From an uncultured Bacteroidales bacterium (lineage in GTDB: Bacteria > Bacteroidota > Bacteroidia > Bacteroidales > FEN-979): a DNA stretch of 64,000 bases. Below, in pieces: positions 6,376 to 14,614 of this stretch. Each line of letters opens with the position of its first letter. The first letter of the stretch is position 1. The DNA lies in NCBI GenBank assembly GCA_903903985.1, contig CAIVAT010000187.1, forward strand, positions 1 through 64,000. Reading direction: 5' to 3'. The translations under genes and the position numbers were made by a program. The notes beneath the pieces were generated by a model. It searched no databases, had not been told where the DNA came from, and saw nothing but the letters and a program-made list of their open reading frames with translations.

Positions 6376-6665
6376 GTCGCCGCAGGGTGTCTGCAATGAA
6401 AATAATCCTATTTACCCCATATACAGGACATTGTGAGCGCACTTCTCACATTTTCCTGCAAATGTCTGTCAGAAGACCACGCCCCGCCCTGTGGCGTTTC
6501 ACAATTGTGAGGCCGTTTCTTAGTCAGGATATATGAAAAATGCTCCCCTAAGCCGGTACTGCTCCCCTATGCAATAGGGGCGGCAGTATCACCATATACA
6601 GACACACGCAGTGTGACTGTGGTTTGTAATGCTACGAATGACTTTAGGATTGTAACCTTGTGAAG
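6376..6665. other. Gap downstream of terL with a strong hairpin
   Basis: No plausible gene is seen; the plus-strand ORF at 6276-6536 has no protein-like features. The notable feature is an extended palindrome at 6557-6588 (TACTGC and CCCCTAT pairing with ATAGGGG and GCAGTA, loop GCA). Its left arm TGCTCCCCTA is repeated directly at 6541-6550. It lacks a T-run, so it may be an operator, packaging site or recombination site rather than an ordinary terminator. Confidence 0.5.
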
Positions 6666-8174
6666 TTATGACTTGCCAAGGAACAGCATATCATGTGCAG
6701 GCTCACTGCTGCCCATACTCTGAAAGAACATCCAGTAGTAAAGATTATCTACGGCATCACTCAGGTCAGTGGCTTTCCACCTGGGCTGATCTGTCTTTCG
6801 TTCAGATGATTTGTCCTTCTTAAATTCAGAAGGCAGAACTGGCGCTGCATCCATTGACACAAACGTCTCCCGGGCATTGTTCATGTTTATCTTAAATGAT
6901 GGGGCGTTAGGATTATCATTAGACAAAAACTTATGCCAGAAGAGAAACTTATCCATGTGAGATATCTCATGCAATTCAGCACATAGCGTGACTGACCAGC
7001 CGGCACTGCTGAGTTGGTCCATTACATCATCGAAATATGTTTGCCTGCTGGCTGCATCATTGCGCCTGGTACCGTCACTGCCACCGTATAAGTTGATATG
7101 CTTATTCTTGTGGTATTGATAGTAGTCAATGAAATTGGTTACCAATACTTTGAGCGTTTCGTTTTCAACATAAAAGTTCTTTATGATTGGAAACTCATTT
7201 ACTGATCTGTGCCATTGGCTTATGATCATGCAGTTTTGAGTAGAACCGAAATCAAATGAACCGTACAGATATTCATCCGGCAGGCAATCTGCATCTCCCC
7301 TGCAGTCAAGGCCGCCCTGCTCCCCCAGGTCATGACTGATCGCGTCATAAAACGAATAGTTGTATGCATCATAATAGCAGTGTGCATTTTCATTGAGGGA
7401 TGGATAAAAACCGTTGATATTTCTTTTCCGCCTTTGGTTATCGACTTCTATTTCATAAACCATTTGGGGAAGTACCCGGTTGAGGTCACGGAAATATCTT
7501 GAACCAAGAATGAATTCATTTTCCCGGGCACTGGCTTCAAGGAATAGGAATTCCTTCGGGAATTCGGTCATCAGCTCTTCATAATCAAAAACCCAGTCAC
7601 CTGCAGGGGTCAATGGTTGTGATCCCAGGAACATGGTCCCATGGTGAAAACGGACATGGCCAAAGCGGTCATTGTTGCCGCGATTAGCAGGCAATACATC
7701 GCTGTCAATGGCTGATTTTTTCAGCAGGGTGGACTCGTCGAACACCATGTAATCATAGGATCCGCTGCGGGCCATTTCCGGCCGGTCGAAAGAATTATAT
7801 TCAACGACAAAGCCATTGAAGAAATGAATGCAATTTGTGTAATCAAGCGGTGGCTGAAACGGTTCAAGCCAATTGAACTTTTTTGGCGCTTTCATCCCGA
7901 CAAAATAGTGGATACCTCGGTAGAGACCACGGCGTTCCCAGTGATCGATGATCGGTGGGAGTGATTTTGTTCTTATGTGGAAATAGGTAAGGCCATTGAG
8001 GGAAATTTTTCCACGCGGCATGTTTTTAAGGCAATCTATCACCTGGTCGGCAATGATGGTAGTCTTGCCGACGCCTCTTCCTCCGATAAACATTTTATGT
8101 GGCCGGCTGGAGAGTTTTATAATGGTTTGTGGTTCATTATAAAAAGGCGCTTCAGTAATTTGCGGTACAATCAT
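6666..8174 (-). CDS. terL: Phage terminase large subunit
   Basis: This 502-residue protein has the usual TerL length. Residues 31-39 form the Walker A loop GGRGVGKTT. YMVFDESTLL is the Walker B/catalytic acid segment, and FDFGSTQNCMIISQW probably begins the RNase H-like nuclease domain (first acidic residue in FDFGST). The ATPase powers DNA packaging through a portal and the nuclease cuts concatemers. The gene is the last of a tightly overlapping operon: its ATG overlaps the stop of the 206-residue gene upstream by 4 bp. No portal gene is present next to it, which is unusual. Confidence 0.88.
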   Translation of the reverse strand: MIVPQITEAPFYNEPQTIIKLSSRPHKMFIGGRGVGKTTIIADQVIDCLKNMPRGKISLNGLTYFHIRTKSLPPIIDHWERRGLYRGIHYFVGMKAPKKFNWLEPFQPPLDYTNCIHFFNGFVVEYNSFDRPEMARSGSYDYMVFDESTLLKKSAIDSDVLPANRGNNDRFGHVRFHHGTMFLGSQPLTPAGDWVFDYEELMTEFPKEFLFLEASARENEFILGSRYFRDLNRVLPQMVYEIEVDNQRRKRNINGFYPSLNENAHCYYDAYNYSFYDAISHDLGEQGGLDCRGDADCLPDEYLYGSFDFGSTQNCMIISQWHRSVNEFPIIKNFYVENETLKVLVTNFIDYYQYHKNKHINLYGGSDGTRRNDAASRQTYFDDVMDQLSSAGWSVTLCAELHEISHMDKFLFWHKFLSNDNPNAPSFKINMNNARETFVSMDAAPVLPSEFKKDKSSERKTDQPRWKATDLSDAVDNLYYWMFFQSMGSSEPAHDMLFLGKS

Positions 8175-8791
8175 TTTAATTTCTTTTTCGGCCTGACTGA
8201 ATCATCGATGGCGAACAGATCAGCGTACTCCCCCAGCGGTGTAATGACTATTTTCGCCATGACTTCATCGTAGAGTTTTATCAACGCATCCTGGGCTGCT
8301 TCATCAATGAGCTTAAATCTCGGGCTGTTGATCAGGTTAAAATTTATTGATAGCAGTTGAACCGGTGGCTGGATTTTGGAAGCATCCGGCATATCAAGGT
8401 CATCCTTATCAAGGTTGTTAGCCTTGATAATTTTCTCCAGGGCTTTTTCCATGGCTTTGAGATTTTTGGATTGTTTTGCCATTCTATAGATATCGGTAGC
8501 CCACTGTGTAACAATGTAGCGCATTGCCTCCCTTGATGCTGACCGCACATCACCGAAAACATTTTTGGCCGTTCTAAGGTCATAGTAGGCGGTGCGCTCA
8601 CTGATAGAGAATCGTTTCATCATTGTTTTGACAATGTTTGCATCATTCTCAGATTCATTCAAAAGCAAAGAATGAGCGGCCTTCAGGCGCTCTAATACTT
8701 CAATATCATCTGAAGCTAGTTCTAAATTTTCAGCATAATGCTGGCGAATACGATCAACGACCGTAGAAGCGGAGAGTTGGTAAGTACTCAT
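8171..8791 (-). CDS. HTH DNA-binding protein, candidate small terminase subunit
   Basis: This 206-residue protein is mostly helical. Residues ~60-95 contain a helix-turn-helix-like stretch (MMKRFSISERTAYYDLRTAKNVFG). A Lys/Asp-rich helix around 115-135 follows, and the tail is basic (RPKKKLK). Its position directly upstream of terL with a 4-bp stop/start overlap suggests a small-terminase or packaging-recognition role, in which a DNA-binding oligomer recognises the packaging start. The family was not recognised from sequence alone. The preceding 93-residue gene is a second HTH candidate and the two may work together. Confidence 0.6.
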   Translation of the reverse strand: MSTYQLSASTVVDRIRQHYAENLELASDDIEVLERLKAAHSLLLNESENDANIVKTMMKRFSISERTAYYDLRTAKNVFGDVRSASREAMRYIVTQWATDIYRMAKQSKNLKAMEKALEKIIKANNLDKDDLDMPDASKIQPPVQLLSINFNLINSPRFKLIDEAAQDALIKLYDEVMAKIVITPLGEYADLFAIDDSVRPKKKLK

Positions 8792-9069
8792 AAGTCATCC
8801 ATTTTAGCGTTTTCTATTAATTTGAAGGCAAAGGCCTGCGCAGGAGATGAGCCGTTTTTGGCCAGCTCCATGATCGATTTCCGGACTTCTGCCTCCTGGA
8901 GAAGCCGGCCACGCTGAAAGCGTATATAGGGTGCGTCATCTTCATCCTTAAGCAGTGCTTTAAAATCCTCCTGATTGAATTCAAGGATTACTGCGATCTG
9001 TTTTTTGCTGAGCATCAGCGAGGATAGTTCCTCAAGCTGAATGAGCAATTCTTCACTTATTTCTTTCAA
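8788..9069 (-). CDS. Small HTH protein upstream of terminase genes
   Basis: This is a 93-residue protein. Residues ~18-45 (MLSKKQIAVILEFNQEDFKALL) look like a helix-turn-helix of the kind found in small terminase subunits, where a KQIA..L core is common. The C-terminal half (RLLQEAEVRKSIMELAKNGSSPAQAFAFKLIENA) resembles the end of small terminase-like proteins that count on 'A..L' helices. It overlaps the PLD-fold gene upstream by 17 bp and the 206-residue gene downstream by 4 bp, so the three are translationally coupled. It is a better sequence candidate for TerS than the larger neighbour. Confidence 0.6.
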   Translation of the reverse strand: MKEISEELLIQLEELSSLMLSKKQIAVILEFNQEDFKALLKDEDDAPYIRFQRGRLLQEAEVRKSIMELAKNGSSPAQAFAFKLIENAKMDDL

Positions 9070-9643
9070 AGTCGCTGGTATTATTGAGTTCGTTTACTAT
9101 CCAATTTTTATGAAATTCCGCAATCTCTTTAGAGTTGCAGATCACCCCGGCTTCAATGCGAGGGTTACGCGTATAGTTTGCCGAAGAGACAATACTGATC
9201 CCCCATGTTTCATTCTCGATGACTGTGACCTTGGCATGGCACTTGGCAGCTTTAATATCGGTGCTTATCTGTTTGAGAAATTGAAGTTCCGCGGGTTTGT
9301 GAATTCCATTGCGGTAATCGAAGATTCCGGATAGTTTTGTAATAAGGCCTGAGGAAACGAAAGCATAGAGTTGGCGAATGGCGAACTCCGATATCGCCCA
9401 GGTTGTAAAGTAAACTTCCGCCGGGCCTGTTTGATTGAGAAAGTGAAACAGCAGATCATGTGTGGACCATTCTCCCATGGAAGCATAATGCTTTGATTCA
9501 CCCGGGGCGATGATGCCGATAACATCATCAATTTTCTGACCGACTTTCCCGATTGCCAAATGGGTTATGCCCATCACCGAGGCGGATGCCGGGGTGTGGG
9601 TTTCCTTTTGATTTGTCAGTTCATTTACTTTGAAAAGCGACAT
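9053..9643 (-). CDS. Phospholipase D-fold (HKD-like) phage protein
   Basis: The protein has 196 residues if it starts at MSLFKVNEL. That ATG overlaps the upstream stop as TGATG, so the longer ORF start was rejected. Residues ~135-170 contain HAKVTVIE and then SSANYT, a PLD half-site with the H-x-K-x4-D/E spacing (Glu in place of Asp). Single-HKD proteins work as dimers, for example as Nuc-type nucleases or phosphodiesterases. No signal peptide is seen. The gene lies in the late operon of the phage-like element, between a hypothetical gene and the small terminase candidates. A nuclease used in DNA processing or superinfection exclusion is plausible; lipid hydrolysis is an alternative. Confidence 0.7.
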   Translation of the reverse strand: MSLFKVNELTNQKETHTPASASVMGITHLAIGKVGQKIDDVIGIIAPGESKHYASMGEWSTHDLLFHFLNQTGPAEVYFTTWAISEFAIRQLYAFVSSGLITKLSGIFDYRNGIHKPAELQFLKQISTDIKAAKCHAKVTVIENETWGISIVSSANYTRNPRIEAGVICNSKEIAEFHKNWIVNELNNTSDFERNK

Positions 9644-10314
9644 CAGGGTAAAAGTTGCAGGATTTGTGAGAGCTGGGCTTCCCATTTTGAAAGGCAGCCG
9701 GTATTGTATATGATTGAAGCAGCCTTTTCAGGCAGTCCAATCTGTTTTTTGTAATAGGAGATCTTTGATCGAATGTTCGAGCGTCGTCTGAGAAGTTCAG
9801 CTTCTGTTAATCCGGTCAATGATATGTCGGAAACCACGGCCTTCATTTCCTGCTCCGGAGGTAATACTCCATGAATCTTGAAATGTTCATGCCGCTCATA
9901 TGCTTTTGTGATTTCATCAGAAAGATCAAGTATCTGCAGGGCATTTAACCTGCGCTGGTCTTCAGGCACAAGCTCCAGCGTAGCATGGAGATGGTCTCGG
10001 ATTTTCAGTTTTGATTTTATCTGGTCGAAAAGCAACTGATCATCCCTGGATTGTGAATTGGAATTGCTAACCTGTTGATTTGCAATAGCGGCAGTTTCGG
10101 GCGGCATAAAGGGAGTACTCCTTTTTGGTATTGCGGGAGATACATGCAGCAGCTTTCCCAGTTCATAGATCAGGTTTTGTGTTGATGTCTCCGACTGATC
10201 GCTGCGCTCAAAGATCCGTTTCATGTTTTGGCTCTGCCCAAAACGAGAATAGAGCTGCACCCCTATTGCATAATCACGCTCGGAATTAAGCCAGGAGTTA
10301 ATTTCATTGTTCAT
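9643..10314 (-). CDS. Helical hypothetical phage protein (family also at 22437-22931)
   Basis: This 223-residue protein has no known domain. The N-terminal segment DYAIGVQLYSRFGQSQNMKRIFER and the later LIYELGKLL align with DYLAGLVLFEWYKHNPKISRMLR and LSYELSRIA of the gene at 22437-22931. RLNALQILDLSDEITKAYERH aligns with KEIALRILDIDDQ...ITK there. The C-terminal third is a charged helical region (TEAELLRRRSNIRSKISYYKKQI). It overlaps the upstream glycosyltransferase gene by 11 bp and the downstream PLD gene by a shared base, so it is part of the same coupled operon. It may be a structural or scaffold-like protein; function unknown. Confidence 0.6.
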   Translation of the reverse strand: MNNEINSWLNSERDYAIGVQLYSRFGQSQNMKRIFERSDQSETSTQNLIYELGKLLHVSPAIPKRSTPFMPPETAAIANQQVSNSNSQSRDDQLLFDQIKSKLKIRDHLHATLELVPEDQRRLNALQILDLSDEITKAYERHEHFKIHGVLPPEQEMKAVVSDISLTGLTEAELLRRRSNIRSKISYYKKQIGLPEKAASIIYNTGCLSKWEAQLSQILQLLP

Positions 10315-11014
10315 TGAGTAGAAGTTTTTGGGTTCTTAAGAATTCGTGCCAATCGGGAGCTTTGCGGTCGGGCGCGAAGGAGAATGACTTCTCATGTACC
10401 CGATATTTCATAAGGATGTCCTCCCTATTATATATGGTGTAGCCTGCCAGAAGGAATTTCACCCACAGGGCATAGTCTTCCGCCAGGGTAGATGGAGTGG
10501 CTCCATAGCCACCAACTTTCGTGATAGCCTCCTTGCGGAAGGCTACGCCCGGGTGATTGACAAACCAATGCCCGTTCATCCAACATGCTTTCTTCCTGGT
10601 AACTTCAGATGGATGGTTACTGTACCAATCCATTGTTTTGTTGAACAGGTGTATTTGCACCCCGCAAATATGCCTGTCAGGATGGTCCGTAAAATACTGG
10701 TCATGGGTTTTGAGCAGTTTTTTTTTCGCAATATCGTCGGCATCCATGCGAACGATCAAATCGCCATGGCAATGCTGAAGGCCGAAGTCCAGCGCTGCAG
10801 CGATTCCTTCGTTTTCGTTTTTCCGCACAATGTTGACGCAGCAGTCACGCTGAGTAAGGCCGTACAAATATTTAGTGAGCGGTCCTCTGGGGTTGTTGTC
10901 ATCAACAATGATGAACCTAAAATCAGGATGATCCTGGTTGATGATTGATTCAACAGCCTCCTGAACCCATTCAACCGGAGTTGAGAATACCGGCATTAAT
11001 ACATTGATCGTCAT
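10304..11014 (-). CDS. Family 2 glycosyltransferase (GT-A fold)
   Basis: This 236-residue protein has a typical GT2 N-terminus. MTINVLMPVFSTP begins the nucleotide-binding strand, IIVDDNN is the first acidic loop, and MDADD (Asp91-Asp93) is the metal-binding DxD motif. HPGVAFRKEAITKVGGY is the acceptor-region signature typical of polysaccharide-type GT2 enzymes. There are no membrane segments. It is the third of three consecutive glycosyltransferase genes inside the late operon of the phage-like element, joined by 4-bp overlaps. It could glycosylate virion proteins, alter host surface glycans, or decorate modified DNA bases; the sequence does not decide. Confidence 0.88.
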   Translation of the reverse strand: MTINVLMPVFSTPVEWVQEAVESIINQDHPDFRFIIVDDNNPRGPLTKYLYGLTQRDCCVNIVRKNENEGIAAALDFGLQHCHGDLIVRMDADDIAKKKLLKTHDQYFTDHPDRHICGVQIHLFNKTMDWYSNHPSEVTRKKACWMNGHWFVNHPGVAFRKEAITKVGGYGATPSTLAEDYALWVKFLLAGYTIYNREDILMKYRVHEKSFSFAPDRKAPDWHEFLRTQKLLLNEQ

Positions 11015-12441
11015 GATTTACTGAAATATATGGGAATTAATTTATCATCATGCCAATGGACTTTGAAGAAGGCATTTTTGTACTGGTTGCCCGGGAAGAG
11101 GTTGGGCTTGAATTTTGTCAGTTTGCAGATCACCGGAAAACTCAGTTGATCCTGGTACGTCCATTTGATAATTTCCCACCACCATTTAGCCATCACCTCC
11201 CGTAGTGTTGCTGAATGGATTCTGCGAACCATAACGCCACAGGCAAACAGTCCCCCATGCCTGGGGTAAATGGTGCTGTAAAATTCAATCTGGCCATCAA
11301 TGTTCTGGCTTTGGTATTTTACCAAAGGTTTTGATTCTATTGCTTCTTCATAAATGCAATCACGATCAGGATGCGTGTATAGCGCCATATCCTGATCACC
11401 CAATGAGTCAAGGCAATGTATGACGAAATCGGGAGAAGTGATCTCAATGGAGCCATCAACGAAAATCAAAATGTCATACCGGTCGAGCGTGTATGCTTCC
11501 CAAGGGAAGAGTTTGAAGAACTTTGCCCGAAGCCTGGCCGGGAGGTCCGTGGTTGGATACTGAACCGGGATGATTTTCCAGCGCTGTCCGTCGGATTGTT
11601 CATTGGATGGGGTTGCATGTAAAACGTCCAGTGAGTCTGAGATACAAATGAAATCTGCATCGACAGACTGTTTAGGAACCGGATACAAGCATGCATAACC
11701 TCCAAAGATGGTAGTGTAAACAGCAACTTTTCTGTACGTCGGCTTTTCGTTGAACACATCGAGCCTGTCCATGATGAGGGATTTCCACTGGGCACCATAG
11801 AATTTCTCCATTCCCCTGCCAAGTTCATTTTTTGCGGTTGCTTCATAATCTCGCAGCGTGCCATGGGCATTGATTGTCTGCTGGCCGATGTGGTAAAAGA
11901 ATGATTTATCGTCACAGTACTGCCTGAGACCGGCCGCTTGCATCTTCAGGGACCAGTCGAATTCTACGCCATAACCTTTTGTAAAGGATTCTTCAAAGAA
12001 TCCGATTTTCTCAAACACATCGCGACGGATTACCGGAGCGGTGAACTCAATGCATTTCACCTCACGGATCCCTGGGGAGCCGTTATTTTTACACTGCTTC
12101 ATCCAGCAGTTATACGATGGCGTGATCATCGAATAAGGATGAAGGTCCATCAGATCATGAATCCGTTTAATGGAATTCTGAGATATTTCGATGTCAGAAT
12201 TCATGAGCCAGAACGCCTGGTAATATCCTGCATCATTTTTCATGATCTCCCTGATTGCCCTATTCCAATTTGCAGTGAATCCCAGATTGGTTTCAAAGCG
12301 AATGACCCTTTCCTTGGGAAGCAGGGTAAGCATGTTGATGTCTGAACCGTTGTCAATGACAATGGCATCGGGTACTGATTCACAAAGCCTGAGCGTAAGC
12401 TCTGGCGTGTTGTAATGCAGTATAAGTTTGGCAATGTTCAT
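11011..12441 (-). CDS. Two-domain glycosyltransferase: GT2 domain fused to DUF616-like domain
   Basis: This is a 476-residue protein. Residues 1-225 form a GT2-like domain (LHYNTPELTLRLCESV, then WLMNSDIEIS as DxD-type acidic site). Residues ~238-460 resemble the DUF616/TOD1-MUCI70 glycosyltransferase-like domain: VAVYTTIFGGYACL, FICISDS, LRAKFFKLFPWE, and ILIFVDGSIEI with its acidic residues. No signal peptide or membrane segment is seen. It overlaps both neighbours by 4 bp. The fusion implies two successive sugar transfers onto the same acceptor. Found between head genes and terminase genes, it is unusual cargo for a phage late operon. Confidence 0.8.
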   Translation of the reverse strand: MNIAKLILHYNTPELTLRLCESVPDAIVIDNGSDINMLTLLPKERVIRFETNLGFTANWNRAIREIMKNDAGYYQAFWLMNSDIEISQNSIKRIHDLMDLHPYSMITPSYNCWMKQCKNNGSPGIREVKCIEFTAPVIRRDVFEKIGFFEESFTKGYGVEFDWSLKMQAAGLRQYCDDKSFFYHIGQQTINAHGTLRDYEATAKNELGRGMEKFYGAQWKSLIMDRLDVFNEKPTYRKVAVYTTIFGGYACLYPVPKQSVDADFICISDSLDVLHATPSNEQSDGQRWKIIPVQYPTTDLPARLRAKFFKLFPWEAYTLDRYDILIFVDGSIEITSPDFVIHCLDSLGDQDMALYTHPDRDCIYEEAIESKPLVKYQSQNIDGQIEFYSTIYPRHGGLFACGVMVRRIHSATLREVMAKWWWEIIKWTYQDQLSFPVICKLTKFKPNLFPGNQYKNAFFKVHWHDDKLIPIYFSKS

Positions 12442-13193
12442 AATTCAAACCGGGATTTGTGTGGAAACGTGGTTTTAAGGAAGCTTTTCAGATTGTCCGT
12501 CAAGCCGGCGTTATTGTGGTTGAGATACGTCTTCCCCTTGCACTTTTCGATCAGATCGCCCTCGGATGAATCGTAGAATGGTCCGTCGGCGTTATCATAG
12601 AATTGAATGGCGAAATCTTTGCTGAACAGAAGTGGTTCGGAAAATGGGAAAAAAGTGTTGAAGTACAACGACGATGTGAGCAGTCGTTTTTCGAGCGCTG
12701 AATATGCAGTGATGACCCATTGCATTTTCTCTTTGTTGAACAGTTCCGGAAGATGGGTTTCCGTGTTCCAGCCAGGATAACCCTTGGCTATGAGCACATC
12801 AAGGGTGCGATACAATTGTGACCACCAAGTGCTGGTTCTTTCCGGAACATCCTTGAATGGATACATTGCCTTGAACCGGCCAATTGTGGTGAGATCAACA
12901 TCCGTCAGAATGTAAATGTCATCATACATCCGAATGTAGTGAAGCGAAGTATCGGGATGGGCGTTGAAAAGAAGTTGTTTGGTGATGGCATCGTATAGGG
13001 TATTCTCCTGGATACTTTCTACCCTGTCATGCAGAATATGAAGGAATGAAGCGGGATTGGCCCAGCATGGCACATCCCCTACGATGACAACCCGGAAATC
13101 AAATTTGAAGTACCTTTCGATGGAACGAAGCGAATAGCGGAGTTCTTCCCAAGTGGCTTCTCTATCGAAGTAAGGATAATAGACATCAATCAT
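12438..13193 (-). CDS. Stealth-like sugar-phosphate transferase/glycosyltransferase
   Basis: This is a 251-residue protein. EELRYSLRSIERY and VVIVGDVPCWANP resemble the Stealth CR2 start, in which a partner strand is followed by a P.W motif. YIRMYDDIYIL supplies the acidic D-D pair, and THLPELFNKEKM resembles the later conserved H-P region. Stealth proteins transfer hexose-1-phosphate in capsule synthesis; some short phage and host glycosyltransferases share the fold. The usual CR3/CR4 regions look shortened. It is the first gene of the three-gene glycosyltransferase run. A 140-bp gap separates it from the membrane-protein gene upstream. Confidence 0.65.
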   Translation of the reverse strand: MIDVYYPYFDREATWEELRYSLRSIERYFKFDFRVVIVGDVPCWANPASFLHILHDRVESIQENTLYDAITKQLLFNAHPDTSLHYIRMYDDIYILTDVDLTTIGRFKAMYPFKDVPERTSTWWSQLYRTLDVLIAKGYPGWNTETHLPELFNKEKMQWVITAYSALEKRLLTSSLYFNTFFPFSEPLLFSKDFAIQFYDNADGPFYDSSEGDLIEKCKGKTYLNHNNAGLTDNLKSFLKTTFPHKSRFEL

Positions 13194-13333
13194 GACACGA
13201 AAATAGTGTCACAATTGTGGTTTATAAAGGACAGGAAATTTTAAATTAGGTAGTTCCGAAGATGAGGACCAATGTCACTTTATAGGAATTGTAATTAACC
13301 GAAGAAAAGGGAGTAACTTAATCTATGAAGTTA

Positions 13334-13678
13334 TTATCTCCCTTTACTAATAGTTTTTGCAATCTGAATTCCCCCAATAACAAATAGAAGCAATCCGATG
13401 AATAAAAAACCTCCAATATCACCATTGTTTCGTCCATTATCATCCTTACTACCGAAAGCAACAACGACAACAACAGCTATTCCTATGAACACGAGAATAA
13501 TTCCCGTTTGAGATATTCCAGTTTTTTTCGGCTCAGTATTATTATTTTGTTCATCAATTTCCGATATATCTTTTGTATCAAATATATCTTTCTTTCCCTC
13601 TATAAAGTATGGGCGAATATAATTAACAAAGATAATGAGTAGAATTAGAACAATTATAATTACACTAAGTGTACTCAT
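13334..13678 (-). CDS. Small AT-rich membrane protein, moron-like insertion
   Basis: This is a 114-residue protein with three predicted membrane helices: LSVIIIVLILLIIFVNYI at the N-terminus, TGIILVFIGIAVVVVVAFG, and GGFLFIGLLLFVIGGIQIA. A charged Asp/Glu/Asn-rich loop lies between the first two. The codons are far richer in A and T than in the flanking phage genes, and the gene has its own non-coding margins (~140 and ~120 bp). That is the picture of a moron: an independently expressed gene inserted in a phage operon. A holin-like or superinfection-exclusion role is possible. No family was recognised. Confidence 0.6.
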   Translation of the reverse strand: MSTLSVIIIVLILLIIFVNYIRPYFIEGKKDIFDTKDISEIDEQNNNTEPKKTGISQTGIILVFIGIAVVVVVAFGSKDDNGRNNGDIGGFLFIGLLLFVIGGIQIAKTISKGR

Positions 13679-13810
13679 GGTTACAAATTTTTAAAGTGAA
13701 CTTTTATCCCAAATTATGCTTTGCGTTTATCGACTTATGTTGTAAAAATAAGGCAATATACGATAGTTATTACATTTACAAAAATAATATCTAATTATTT
13801 ACACAAAAAC

Positions 13811-13839
13811 AAAAAACCCTACCATCGCTGACAGGGTTT
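13811..13839 (-). terminator. Terminator after the head gene block
   Basis: On the minus strand, AAACCCT and AGGGTTT enclose a 12-nt loop and run into TTTTTTG. It lies 38 bp past the stop of the gene at 13878-14576 and would separate the capsid genes from the moron and glycosyltransferase genes. Confidence 0.65.
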
Positions 13840-13877
13840 CCATGCACACACACTTCACTTGAACAGACACACATCTT

Positions 13878-14576
13878 TTACCAGGATGCAGATGTTGGAT
13901 CGTAAACGATAGCACCAGTGAAAACAGCCAGAGGCTTGCTTTGTTTCGATGTGAAAACAATTTCGTGACCTCTCTCCTTCTCCACTGAGGAACCCCATTT
14001 CGATTGAATATCGTCAATGTGTACCACGTTGCAAGGTTCTCCAATGAGATACTTCTTGCCGTCAGCACAGTTACGGAAGATGATGCAACCTTTGAACGAG
14101 TAACCATTCAGCGCAATCCAGGACATGACGGCATCACCCCAACCAGGGTGAAAACCTTTTAAGGAGATTTCCCAACCTCCGGAATCGACGTTACCGCCTT
14201 TGATCTTCTTCTGGCTTGGCTCGATCACATCATCGGTCATGTAAAACCGTTTCATGTATTTTCCGGTTTTAAGCGGGATGGAGGTGATGGTAATGCCATC
14301 AGCACTCCGGTCTGGAAATGCATTCCAGTTGATACTATCTTCGGGGATCAACAGGATTTCGCTTTTAACACCGCCGCCGGCCCCTGGGTTATTGCCTGCC
14401 GGCCGGGCAAGGTCCATAAGTGAAACGGCCACAATTCCAAGCTGACGCGGGGCGAAGGCTGTAGTGACAAGCACACCGATTACCCATATTGGGTTTACCC
14501 CGATTGCCGTTCCAATGGTGGCCCCGGTAAGGACCACCATGAACAGCATTACCATAATTTTCAAACTATATTTCAT
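13878..14576 (-). CDS. Membrane-anchored candidate virion protein
   Basis: This is a 232-residue protein. Residues 1-45 contain two hydrophobic helices (IMVMLFMVVLTGATIGTAIG and IWVIGVLVTTAFA). A Gly/Pro-rich linker (NNPGAGGGV) and a beta-rich domain to the C-terminus follow. The end (RGHEIVFTSKQSKPLAVFTGAI) resembles GWEVVFNGEFSQPSSYAP of the 168-residue protein at 16950-17456, so the two may share a fold. It lies 38 bp downstream of the major capsid gene, where head-decoration or connector proteins are usual. A virion protein with membrane segments is unusual for an HK97-type head. Function inferred from position only. Confidence 0.6.
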   Translation of the reverse strand: MKYSLKIMVMLFMVVLTGATIGTAIGVNPIWVIGVLVTTAFAPRQLGIVAVSLMDLARPAGNNPGAGGGVKSEILLIPEDSINWNAFPDRSADGITITSIPLKTGKYMKRFYMTDDVIEPSQKKIKGGNVDSGGWEISLKGFHPGWGDAVMSWIALNGYSFKGCIIFRNCADGKKYLIGEPCNVVHIDDIQSKWGSSVEKERGHEIVFTSKQSKPLAVFTGAIVYDPTSASW

Positions 14577-14614
14577 GATCTTGAATTTTTCAGGTTATGA
14601 CTTGAGTGAATAGA

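Noticed and set aside
6276-6536. 86-residue plus-strand ORF
   Set aside because: It runs through the repeated 12-bp palindrome and has unnatural Arg/Lys-rich composition.
8171-8791. Portal protein
   Set aside because: At 206 residues it is far too short and has an HTH-like segment; no other ORF in the element has portal size apart from terL, the protease, the GT2-DUF616 fusion and the helicase, all assigned.
9041-9334. Plus-strand ORFs within the phage-like operon (also 10394-10948, 11938-12345, 16158-16526)
   Set aside because: They are shadows of overlapping minus-strand genes with recognisable domains and tight operon spacing.
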